From positions 124,001-188,000 of the forward strand of contig NZ_RJUL01000007.1 in NCBI RefSeq assembly GCF_003751625.1: DNA of 64,000 nucleotides, written 5' to 3'. Position numbers and translations under genes: made by a program. Below, in pieces: positions 25,677 through 33,251 of this stretch (its first letter is position 1; the number at the start of each line of letters is the position of its first letter). Below the pieces are notes generated by a model. That model saw only the letters and a program-made list of their open reading frames with translations, was not told where the DNA came from and ran no database searches. Origin of the DNA: Gallaecimonas pentaromativorans (GTDB lineage Bacteria > Pseudomonadota > Gammaproteobacteria > Enterobacterales > Gallaecimonadaceae).

Positions 25677-27110
25677 ATGGCCCTGACGTTCGACAACCGC
25701 TTTGCGCGGGATTTCCCGAGGATCTACAGCGCCCAGCCCCCCGCCGGTTTCGAGCAGCCGGAGCTGTTGCTGCTCAATACGGAGCTCGCCGCCCAATTTG
25801 GCCTGGACGCCGATAATGCCCAGATAGCCCGGTGGTTTGGCGGCCCCGAGGCCATTCCTGGCGCCGCGCCCCTGGCCCAGAAATATGCCGGCCACCAGTT
25901 TGGGGTCTATAACCCCGCCTTGGGGGACGGCCGCGGCCTGCTGCTCGGGGAGATAAAAGACACTCAAGGGCAGTTTTGGGACTTGCACCTAAAAGGCGCC
26001 GGCCCCACTCCTTATGCCAGAGGCGGCGACGGCCGGGCGGTGCTGCGCTCCTCCATCCGCGAATTTTTGGCCAGCGAAGCGCTCTACCATTTAGGCTTTC
26101 CCACCACCCGCGCCCTGTGCCTGGTGGCAGGCGAGTTGCCGGTGCAGCGTGAAACCGTAGAGCGCAGCGCCATGGTTACCCGAGCGGCCCGCAGCCATAT
26201 CCGTTTTGGCCATTTTGAGCATTGCTTTCACCGGGGCCTAGGCAGCGAGCTGATTGCCCTCAAAGAATACGTGGTTGAGCGCCATTGGCCCGATCTACAA
26301 GGCCAGCCCCATAAGCTGTTCTTTGAACGGGTGGTACACAAAACGGCGCAGATGATTGCCTACTGGCAGGCTTACGGTTTTGCCCATGGGGTGATGAACA
26401 CCGACAACTTCTCCATCCTCGGCGACACCTTCGATTTCGGCCCCTACGGCTTTTTGGACGACTACCAGCCAGGCTTTGTCTGTAACCATTCCGACTACAA
26501 CGGCCGTTACGCCTTTGACGCCCAGCCCAGCATCGCCCTTTGGAACCTCAACTGCCTGGCCATGGCCCTGAGCCCGATGATTGAGTCGGACGATCTGGTG
26601 GCGGCCCTCAAGCAGTTCCAACCAGCCCTGGCCGGCCACTACCTCAAATTGATGGGTAAACGCCTGGGCCTGGAACAGGTGGGCAAAGACGATGCCGAGC
26701 TTATCAACAGCTTCCTGGCGCTGTTGGCTGATGAGCGCCAGGACTACAGCCTCGCCTTTCGCTGGCTAAGCGACGCCGAGCGCGCCAATACGCTTATTCC
26801 CTGCCGCGACCACTACCTCGATAGGGCGCGTTTTGACGCCTGGGCCGCGCAGTACCTTAAACGCCTAAACCGGCAAGACAGTGACGACAGCGCCCGCAAG
26901 CAAGCCATGGACGCCGTCAATCCTCTTTATGTGCTGCGTAACTACCTGGCCCAAAACGCTATTGCCGCCAGCGAGCAAGGGGACCACAGCGAGCTAAACC
27001 GGCTCTATAGCCTGCTCAAAACCCCCTTTACCCAGCAGCCCGGCATGGACGATTACGCCAAGCGCCCACCCGACTGGGGCCGACATTTGGAAGTGTCCTG
27101 CTCAAGCTAA
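25677..27110 (+). CDS. selO: Protein adenylyltransferase SelO
   Basis: 477 residues, the usual length. SelO is a pseudokinase-fold enzyme that transfers AMP to Ser, Thr or Tyr of target proteins, linked to oxidative stress. Visible motifs: YAGHQFGVYNPALGDGRG, LKGAGPTPYARGGDGRAVL, HGVMNTDNFSILG and DFGPYGFLDD. Cys occurs third from the C-terminus (EVSCSS), the position of selenocysteine in eukaryotic homologues. GGAGG precedes the ATG. A small DUF3630 gene follows in the same direction. Confidence 0.94.
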   Translation: MALTFDNRFARDFPRIYSAQPPAGFEQPELLLLNTELAAQFGLDADNAQIARWFGGPEAIPGAAPLAQKYAGHQFGVYNPALGDGRGLLLGEIKDTQGQFWDLHLKGAGPTPYARGGDGRAVLRSSIREFLASEALYHLGFPTTRALCLVAGELPVQRETVERSAMVTRAARSHIRFGHFEHCFHRGLGSELIALKEYVVERHWPDLQGQPHKLFFERVVHKTAQMIAYWQAYGFAHGVMNTDNFSILGDTFDFGPYGFLDDYQPGFVCNHSDYNGRYAFDAQPSIALWNLNCLAMALSPMIESDDLVAALKQFQPALAGHYLKLMGKRLGLEQVGKDDAELINSFLALLADERQDYSLAFRWLSDAERANTLIPCRDHYLDRARFDAWAAQYLKRLNRQDSDDSARKQAMDAVNPLYVLRNYLAQNAIAASEQGDHSELNRLYSLLKTPFTQQPGMDDYAKRPPDWGRHLEVSCSS

Positions 27111-27129
27111 CTTTTCAAAAGAGACGAAC

Positions 27130-27405
27130 ATGGCCCTAGATAGCCAACATGGCACCCTTATCCTGCCGGTAAATACCGATTGGGAACACTTTGAAGCCGA
27201 TATCGCCCCTTGGCTGGCGCGCCTTGAGCTGTCGGTGCGGCGCAAGGAAAGCGGCGCCGACCGCCATCAATGGTGGGTGGAGTTTGAAGGCACCGAGCTG
27301 CGCCTGGAATATGAAGATTTGGCCGCCACCACCTGGCTGGAGGCTGAAGATGAAGAGGGCATCGAAGTACTGACTTTTTTGGCCGGCTGGGCGGGCTTGA
27401 AGTAA
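27130..27405 (+). CDS. DUF3630 protein
   Basis: 91 residues, acidic, with a WLEAEDEEGIEVLTFLA ending typical of DUF3630. No signal peptide or membrane segment. Function unknown. It lies 19 bases after selO and is probably co-transcribed with it. Confidence 0.75.
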   Translation: MALDSQHGTLILPVNTDWEHFEADIAPWLARLELSVRRKESGADRHQWWVEFEGTELRLEYEDLAATTWLEAEDEEGIEVLTFLAGWAGLK

Positions 27406-27415
27406 CCCGTCTCGG

Positions 27416-28369
27416 TTAGGAAGAGGCCAAGCGGATGGTGTTACGCCCGGCGCTTTTGGCCTGGTAAAGGGCGTCGTCCGCCGCTTTTATCCACTGCTGG
27501 GCCTGTTCCATCTGCTCGCTTATCTCAGCCACACCGGCGCTGATGGTTACGCTGATGCGCTTATCACCCACCAGTGCCGGCTGCTCACTAAGCGCCGTGC
27601 ACAACCGGTCGGCCAGTTGGCAGGCTTGCTGAGCATCGGTGTCCACAAGCAGCAGCGCGAATTCTTCACCGCCGTAGCGGCCAGCCTTGTCGGTGGTGCG
27701 CAGCTTGTTATTGAGCAAAGTGGCGGTGTGTTGCAGTACCTGATCGCCGGCCTGGTGGCCGTGGGTGTCGTTAACCTGCTTAAAGTGGTCGATATCGAAC
27801 ATCATCAGGGTGCTGGTACGCCCGGAGCGGCGGCAGCGGGCAAACTCTTCAGCCAGGGCCAGCTCCCAGGAGCGGCGATTAAGCAGGCCGGTCAGGGGGT
27901 CGGTACGGGACAGCACCGACAATTTTTGGTTCATCTCTTCCAGCGCCAGGCGGTTGTTGGCCGCTTCGGTGACGTCGTAAACGATGATGGCCATCTTGTC
28001 GACATTGCCGTTACCTGAGGCGATGGGCATAAAGGTGAGGTTCTGGTACATCACTGCCGAACGGCCGGTCAAAGCCCGGTAGGAGAAGAACGGAAACGGG
28101 TGCGGGCGCTGCTCCCAGCCGGAAAAGGCCAGGGTCTTGAGCGCCATCACGGTCTCGGTTTTCTGCTCCAGCCACTGGCGCGGCAGCTCCGGGAAAATTT
28201 CGAACAGGGATTTACCTGCAACCTGCTCGCTCCCCTGGCCTGCATGGTTGGCCATAAAATCGTTCCAGAACTGCACTTTATGCTGGCGATCGATGATCAC
28301 CAGCCCAACATCCAGAGTTTGCAGGACGTCCAGCAGCTGCTGAAGTTCACCAAGGGACAGGCTCATCAT
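27416..28369 (-). CDS. PAS-GGDEF diguanylate cyclase
   Basis: 317 residues: a PAS sensor domain (about 10-140, DVGLVIIDRQHKVQFWN), a short helix, and a GGDEF domain (about 150-315) making cyclic-di-GMP. The active site is RYGGEEFALLL and the inhibitory I-site RTTD sits five residues upstream, so it looks active and product-inhibited. No transmembrane segment, so cytoplasmic. Its ATG is one base past the stop of the REC-CheC gene, indicating an operon with tightly linked translation. Confidence 0.92.
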   Translation of the reverse strand: MMSLSLGELQQLLDVLQTLDVGLVIIDRQHKVQFWNDFMANHAGQGSEQVAGKSLFEIFPELPRQWLEQKTETVMALKTLAFSGWEQRPHPFPFFSYRALTGRSAVMYQNLTFMPIASGNGNVDKMAIIVYDVTEAANNRLALEEMNQKLSVLSRTDPLTGLLNRRSWELALAEEFARCRRSGRTSTLMMFDIDHFKQVNDTHGHQAGDQVLQHTATLLNNKLRTTDKAGRYGGEEFALLLVDTDAQQACQLADRLCTALSEQPALVGDKRISVTISAGVAEISEQMEQAQQWIKAADDALYQAKSAGRNTIRLASS

Positions 28370-28370
28370 C

Positions 28371-29357
28371 TCAGTTCACCAATTGGCTAAGGTGCCGTTC
28401 CAGGTTCTTCAGGGAGGAGGGAGTGACCAGCAGCATCAGTTGCTGGTTCAAATCGTATTGCGGAATTTGGTAGCCAAAGCGGATGCAAAGCACCGACTGA
28501 TCGCTGATGTCGTTTAAAAGCCGCCGCTCGTTACGCCCAAGGATAATGGGGTGGCCATGGCTGAAGGCCAGCTCCAGCTGCGAGGCGATGCTTTTAATGC
28601 ACACCCCGGTAAGGATGGACGACAGCTCCACCAGCAAGGCCTGCTCTTGGGACTGCTGACCATCAAGGCCCATCAGCGCCGCCATGCTGTGGGCTTCGTC
28701 GCTGGATAGCTCCACCAGTACTTCGCCGCAGATCCCCGCTCCCACAAAGCCTTGGCTTATCACCTGGTGGCCGGGCTGGCCTTGCCACTGGTCGATAAGG
28801 GCGATGATTTCATGGGCCGGCAGTGCCTGAATACGGGGTACCGGGATTTGCACAAAGACATTGAAGATGCCAGCCATGGTGCCAGCGGCACGGCCCATGG
28901 CCACGTTGGCCACTTCCCGCAGCACTTCGATGCGGTCGACCATGGCCGGGTCTTCACCGCCGGGGCTGGCAGGAGCGTTGAGATCGCTCTCGCCGATAAG
29001 GCCGAGGGTGAGCAGCTCTTGCAGCAGCTGCTCGCGGCTTAAGGGTTTAGGGAGGAAAGCCAGGGCCCCCAGGGCCATGACTTTTTCGCGCGCCTTGGGC
29101 TGCACATCTCCGGAAATGACGATGACCTGGCAGTCGATATTCTGGGCACGCAACTGCGCCAGCACCTGATAGCCATCCAGGTCCGGCATGTTCAGATCCA
29201 GAAACAGTAAATCCCCTTTGCCTTGCGTAACCAAATCCAGGGCCTCTTTGCCGCTGGTGGCAAAGTACTGCTGCTCAGCAAAACCGCTGGGTAAAGAACG
29301 GGCCAGAAAATTCCGAGCCAGGCGGGAATCGTCACAGAGGATGACGTTGTGTCCCAA
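28371..29357 (-). CDS. Response regulator with CheC-like phosphatase domain
   Basis: 328 residues: a receiver domain (1-125; CDDSRLARN, phospho-acceptor in FLDLNMPDLDGYQ, Lys in PKPLS) and a CheC/CheX-like domain (about 140-325). The CheC signature helix is recognisable twice, in LREVANVAMGRAAGTMAGI and, more weakly, in VELSSILTGVCIKSIA. Such proteins dephosphorylate or scaffold receiver domains. The start is TTG at 29357, the first usable codon after an in-frame stop. The cyclase downstream may be the output of its signalling. Confidence 0.85.
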   Translation of the reverse strand: MGHNVILCDDSRLARNFLARSLPSGFAEQQYFATSGKEALDLVTQGKGDLLFLDLNMPDLDGYQVLAQLRAQNIDCQVIVISGDVQPKAREKVMALGALAFLPKPLSREQLLQELLTLGLIGESDLNAPASPGGEDPAMVDRIEVLREVANVAMGRAAGTMAGIFNVFVQIPVPRIQALPAHEIIALIDQWQGQPGHQVISQGFVGAGICGEVLVELSSDEAHSMAALMGLDGQQSQEQALLVELSSILTGVCIKSIASQLELAFSHGHPIILGRNERRLLNDISDQSVLCIRFGYQIPQYDLNQQLMLLVTPSSLKNLERHLSQLVN

Positions 29358-29460
29358 AGGTCAACATTTCCTAAACAAAAAACGTGCAATAGTGTCGGTT
29401 CTTTATACAGCGACAGTCAACCAAAAAAAGCATTTGCGTGACCTGGATATTAATTTTTGC

Positions 29461-30144
29461 CTAGGAAGTTTTATTTCCGCCCGCCAATACCAGAGCCGGC
29501 CACACCAGCAACCAGGCAAAGCTTAGGGAAAACAGCAGGTCTTGCGGCCAATGCATGCCCAGCAGCAACCTCGATGCCATCACCAGCAGCGCCCAGGCCA
29601 GTACCAGGCTCATCGCCAGCCAAGCCCTGGCCTGCCACAGCAAAATGGCGCTAAACAGCGCCAGCATGGCCGCAAACTGGGTGTGCCCGGAGGGAAAGGC
29701 GTAGCCGCGCTCATGGCGCCAATGGCCTTTGAGCCAAGCAGGCACCGGGGCGGTGTCGATAAGGCGCTTTTGGGTGGCAATGCCGTCTTGGTAGAAATCG
29801 GTATCGTGGGTGTTATCCAGATACTGCACGTAGGGCCGGGCTTCCTTGAAGTGCCATTTCAGTAGCGCTTTTGCCCCCAGCCCTGCTAGCAGCGCCAGGC
29901 ACAGGCAAAGGCCGTATCGGCCAAGCTCAGCCGGGCGCCAGCCGAGCCGCCGGTACAACAGCGCCAGCACCAGGGCGGTGGTGCCGATGGCAAAGGGCGC
30001 AGAACCGGTGAGGGTCAGCCAGTAAAGGGGCCTTAGCCAGGGTGAGGCGTCATCCACTTGCCAGTGCCAGCCGGACAGCCAGGTCAATATCGGCAATAGC
30101 GCCAGCAGCAGGGTCAACAACAGCAGCCTGGCAACAACGGGCAT
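29461..30144 (-). CDS. pgpB: Phosphatidylglycerophosphatase B-like PAP2 phosphatase
   Basis: 227 residues, about six transmembrane helices. The PAP2 motifs match E. coli PgpB closely: KWHFKEARPYV, YAFPSGHTQFAAM and SRLLLGMHWPQD, with the conserved LKGHWRHERG just before the second. PgpB dephosphorylates phosphatidylglycerophosphate and undecaprenyl pyrophosphate on the outer face of the inner membrane. AAGGAG before 30144 decides the start. Confidence 0.88.
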   Translation of the reverse strand: MPVVARLLLLTLLLALLPILTWLSGWHWQVDDASPWLRPLYWLTLTGSAPFAIGTTALVLALLYRRLGWRPAELGRYGLCLCLALLAGLGAKALLKWHFKEARPYVQYLDNTHDTDFYQDGIATQKRLIDTAPVPAWLKGHWRHERGYAFPSGHTQFAAMLALFSAILLWQARAWLAMSLVLAWALLVMASRLLLGMHWPQDLLFSLSFAWLLVWPALVLAGGNKTS

Positions 30145-30207
30145 CTTGATCTCCTTGGTAACTGGCACTAACCTAGCGCCCCGCCCAAAAAGCGGGCAAC
30201 AACCTTA

Positions 30208-30245
30208 ACCCGGGTTCCCTCACCCCGATATCAAAAAGGTGCATC
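30208..30245 (+). promoter_or_regulatory. preQ1-I riboswitch of yhhQ
   Basis: P1 is CGGG (30211-30214) with CCCG (30224-30227); the loop TTCCCTCAC holds CCT, which can pair with AGG of the downstream tail (CAAAAAGG, 30232-30239) to make the pseudoknot. The A-rich tail is typical of the class. The AGG is also the Shine-Dalgarno six bases from the yhhQ ATG, so ligand binding would shut translation. The downstream gene is the queuosine-precursor transporter, the classic target. Confidence 0.75.
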
Positions 30246-30887
30246 ATGTTTATCCAAACCAAAGGCCAGGCCCTTGGCTGGCTGGCTGCCTTCCATATCC
30301 TGGTGATAACCGCCTCCAACTATCTGGTCCAAATCCCCTTTACCTTATGGGGCCTGCACACCACCTGGGGCGCTTTTACCTTCCCCTTTATCTTCCTGGC
30401 CACCGACTTGACGGTCAGATTGCTGGGGGCCGAGCTGGCCCGGCGGGTGATCTTCTGGGTGATGGTGCCGGCGCTTTTTGTCAGTTACGGGGTCAGCGTG
30501 CTGTTTCCCCAAGGCAGTTTCGCCGGCTTTGCCGAAGCGGGCGCCCTTAACCTCTTTGTGGCGCGCATTGCCCTGGCCTCGTTCCTGGCGTATGTGCTGG
30601 GCCAGGTGCTGGACGTGCAGGTGTTCAACCGGCTACGCCGCCACGGCCCTTGGTGGCTGGCCCCGGCCGCCTCGACAGTGCTGGGTAACCTTTTTGACAC
30701 CCTGGTGTTCTTCTCGGCCGCCTTTTACCAGAGCAACGATCCCTTTATGGCCGCCCATTGGCTGCAAATCGCCTGGATGGATTACGGCTTCAAATTGCTG
30801 ATCAGTCTGGCTTTTTTCCTGCCTCTTTACGGAGTGCTGTTAAATTGGCTGCTGCGGCTGAGCCAGCGGTCGCCAGCCACTGCCTGA
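30246..30887 (+). CDS. yhhQ: Queuosine precursor transporter YhhQ
   Basis: 213 residues, about six transmembrane helices, COG1738 family. It imports preQ0/preQ1 for queuosine tRNA modification. Characteristic segments: TASNYLVQIPF, FPFIFLATDLTVRLLG, and TVLGNLFDTLVFFSAAF. The upstream preQ1-I element supports the assignment. Its 3' end overlaps the EAL gene on the opposite strand by 86 bases. Confidence 0.92.
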   Translation: MFIQTKGQALGWLAAFHILVITASNYLVQIPFTLWGLHTTWGAFTFPFIFLATDLTVRLLGAELARRVIFWVMVPALFVSYGVSVLFPQGSFAGFAEAGALNLFVARIALASFLAYVLGQVLDVQVFNRLRRHGPWWLAPAASTVLGNLFDTLVFFSAAFYQSNDPFMAAHWLQIAWMDYGFKLLISLAFFLPLYGVLLNWLLRLSQRSPATA

Positions 30888-32391
30888 GGGTGGGGGCTGG
30901 CATCGGTCGGGCGTAGAAATACCCCTGGCCGTACTCTACCCCTTTGGCCCGCAAAAACTGGGCCTGACGCTCGGTCTCTATGCCTTCGGCCAGTAACTCC
31001 ATACCCAGGCGGTGGCCCAATTGGATAATGGCCTCCAGCACCGGCGCCTGCACCGAGCCGCTATCGAGGGCCGAGACAAAGCTTTTGTCGATTTTCAGAT
31101 AATCCACCGGCAGCCGCTCCAGGTAGGCAAGGGAGCTGTGGCCGGTGCCGAAATCGTCTATGGCTATCTGAATACCGGCGGCGCGGCAGTCTTGCAGCTG
31201 CTTGAGCACCAATGGATCTTCACCGATAAGCTGGCGCTCGGTGAGCTCGGCCACCAGTTGGATATTGGCTGGCAGCCGCCCCTTGAGGGCCAGCAGATCG
31301 CGGGTCAGGGTGCCATCGTGCAGGTGCTCGGCCGCCAGGTTCACTCCTAGCTTGAACCTGCCCCCTTCCCATTGAGCCAGCTCCTTTTCAAGCAGGGTAA
31401 AGAGGTGCCGGGTCAGCTCGACGATTAGGCCGGTGTCTTCCGCCGCCCGGATAAAAATATCGGGAGCAATGAGGCCCTGCACCGGGTGGCGCCAGCGCAT
31501 CAATACCTCGGCGCCGGTTACCGACAAGTCCTCCAAGGCCAGCACCGGCTGGTAGTGCAAGAAGAATTCGTTCCTTTCCATGGCCCTTTTCAGCTCGGCC
31601 TTCGGTCCTTCCCGGCGGTTTAAGGCAAAGTAGCAAAACAGCCCCAAGAGCCCAGCCACCAAAGCCGCCAGCAACCAGCGCCAGTGGCTGGCGCTGCTAT
31701 GGCTGTGGCCATCACTGATCTGCACTTCAAACCCCTGGGGGCTTTTTATCCGCGCCAGGGCCGGCGCTAGGCTGGCGGCGTCCACCACCTGTTTTTGCAG
31801 GCCAAGCATGGCTTTGCTACCCACCACCAGCGCCACTTGATCGTTGGAGAACCGCGACGCCTGGCCCAGCAAGTCGTAAAAATACAGCCCTTCAATCACC
31901 ACCAGCACGCCCCGGGACAAATCGGGTTCGCCGCGCCACAGCAGCAGTGCTGGGCGGTCTTGCACTATGGGGTTGCTGGCAACCAGGGTCAGGGGCTGAT
32001 GGATAAGCTCCGGTGGTGCCCAAGTGGCCAGGCGGTTTTCGTCGAGGCGGCCAAGGAAGGAGTGGCAGACATGGTCGGGGTAAAAAACCGCGATGGAGCG
32101 GGTGTATTTTTCCAGGGCGGCCATCTTGGCCAGCTTGTCCTTGAGCTCACTACAGGGCAGGTGACGGAGTTTATCCAGCGCCAGCAACTGGCGGCGAGCT
32201 GGCAGCACCATGTCGTTGAACAGCTGCTCGGTGCGGCTGGCCGAGGCCATGGCCAGTTGGCGCTCGTCGGCCTTGCTAAGCTGACTCATCAGCCAGCCAA
32301 GGAGCAAAAAGGCAATCAGCGTGACAACCATGCTAAGTAATAAAGCACGGCGGCGGGTGGGAGAGCTCAGCACATTCAGCGGATTTGGCAT
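30802..32391 (-). CDS. CSS-motif EAL phosphodiesterase
   Basis: 529 residues: transmembrane helix (about 15-36), periplasmic CSS-like domain (about 37-235) with Cys in LPCSELK and HVCHSF that may form a redox-sensitive disulphide, second helix (about 238-258), and a cytoplasmic EAL domain (about 265-510) that hydrolyses cyclic-di-GMP. The EAL triplet reads EVL in AEVLMRWRHP, but the catalytic residues remain: ELTER, IAIDDFGTGHSS, LKIDKSF and EGIET. Probably active. Its tail overlaps yhhQ. Confidence 0.9.
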   Translation of the reverse strand: MPNPLNVLSSPTRRRALLLSMVVTLIAFLLLGWLMSQLSKADERQLAMASASRTEQLFNDMVLPARRQLLALDKLRHLPCSELKDKLAKMAALEKYTRSIAVFYPDHVCHSFLGRLDENRLATWAPPELIHQPLTLVASNPIVQDRPALLLWRGEPDLSRGVLVVIEGLYFYDLLGQASRFSNDQVALVVGSKAMLGLQKQVVDAASLAPALARIKSPQGFEVQISDGHSHSSASHWRWLLAALVAGLLGLFCYFALNRREGPKAELKRAMERNEFFLHYQPVLALEDLSVTGAEVLMRWRHPVQGLIAPDIFIRAAEDTGLIVELTRHLFTLLEKELAQWEGGRFKLGVNLAAEHLHDGTLTRDLLALKGRLPANIQLVAELTERQLIGEDPLVLKQLQDCRAAGIQIAIDDFGTGHSSLAYLERLPVDYLKIDKSFVSALDSGSVQAPVLEAIIQLGHRLGMELLAEGIETERQAQFLRAKGVEYGQGYFYARPMPAPTLRQWLATAGSAAAANLTALRKEAGKKPD

Positions 32392-32409
32392 CAGGCTCCC
32401 CCTTGGTCG

Positions 32410-33024
32410 CTAGCGTCTGGGCGCTATCCGATAAACGCAGCGCCGCCCTTCCAGCAACAAGTGCTCGATGCGGCTTACCTCCACGTCACTGCCCAGGCAC
32501 TGGCTGAACAGGGCCAGTTCTGAGCGGCAGAACTGTTGGCACTGCTGGGCTGCGGTGCAGATGGGGCAGTGGTTTTCGATAAGCAGCCACTGCTCGCTGC
32601 CGTCCGCTTCAACTTCTGCCATGTAGCCCTCGGCAGTGCGCAACTCGGCCAGGCGCTGGATCTTGGCCTCAAGGCCGGACTCTGCCGCCAAGGCCTGCTG
32701 GTAAACCTGGCCCATCTGCTGCTCACGGTGGCTAATGAGGGCGTCGAGCCCCTGCTCGCCAAACACTGTTTTAACCCCCTCAATCAGGGTGAGAGTGAGG
32801 TCGGCATGGCGCTCGGGGAAACGGGCATGGCCTTCTTCGGTGAGGTACCAGACCCTGGCCGGGCGACCAATACTGCGTTTTTCCATGACGCTTTCCACCA
32901 AGCCTTGCTGCTCGGCCAGCAGCAGGTGTTGGCGGGCGCCCATGGCGGTCATTCCCAGGTCAGCCGCCAGCGCTTGGGCGGTCTGATCTCCCCGGGTTTT
33001 CAATAGGTAAAGGATGCGATTCAT
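32410..33024 (-). CDS. SufR-like (COG2345) regulator with Cys cluster
   Basis: 204 residues. An N-terminal winged HTH (about 1-80; ALAADLGMTAMGARQHL) and a C-terminal domain with HCPICTAAQQCQQFC, four closely spaced cysteines, plus a late one in RRCVYRI. Relatives such as SufR bind an Fe-S cluster and repress Fe-S assembly genes; cluster binding here is inference. ATGs at 33033 and 33024 are both possible. It is divergent from the iron-regulated RyhB RNA, and the Fur-type site between them could serve both. Confidence 0.75.
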   Translation of the reverse strand: MNRILYLLKTRGDQTAQALAADLGMTAMGARQHLLLAEQQGLVESVMEKRSIGRPARVWYLTEEGHARFPERHADLTLTLIEGVKTVFGEQGLDALISHREQQMGQVYQQALAAESGLEAKIQRLAELRTAEGYMAEVEADGSEQWLLIENHCPICTAAQQCQQFCRSELALFSQCLGSDVEVSRIEHLLLEGRRCVYRIAPRR

Positions 33025-33106
33025 ACTGGGCATGGGCTCATTATGCGGGTGAACACTCAAAAGACTCAACGACCTTGGCCCCTTGGCGAAAAACTCTGCA
33101 GCACCC

Positions 33107-33136
33107 TTGACAATTAAATGAGAACAATTATTATTT
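33107..33136 (+). promoter_or_regulatory. ryhB promoter with overlapping Fur box
   Basis: TTGACA (33107-33112) and TATTAT (33129-33134), 16 bp apart, form a strong sigma-70 promoter. AATGAGAACAATTATTATTT (33117-33136) matches the Fur-box pattern and covers spacer and -10, so iron-loaded Fur would block it. Confidence 0.8.
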
Positions 33137-33140
33137 GAAT

Positions 33141-33251
33141 CGCGTTCTCACTACGCACTGATGCAGTCCAGACGCTTTGGCAGCATCGCACGACATTGCT
33201 CACATTGCTTCCTATTGGAATACAGCCGGCCCTCAAGCCGGCTTCTTTTTT
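33141..33251 (+). ncRNA. ryhB: RyhB small RNA
   Basis: About 111 nt from a predicted start near 33141 to the T-run ending at 33251. The block 33188-33212 is, as far as I can recall the E. coli sequence, identical over 25 bases to the conserved RyhB pairing core (begins GCACGACATTGC, ends CATTGCTTCC). It ends in the terminator AGCCGGC-CCTCAA-GCCGGCT plus Ts. Fur box, sigma-70 promoter, core and terminator are all in the right order. RyhB pairs through Hfq with mRNAs of iron-using proteins during iron starvation. It overlaps the stop codon of the converging cyclase gene. Confidence 0.93.
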
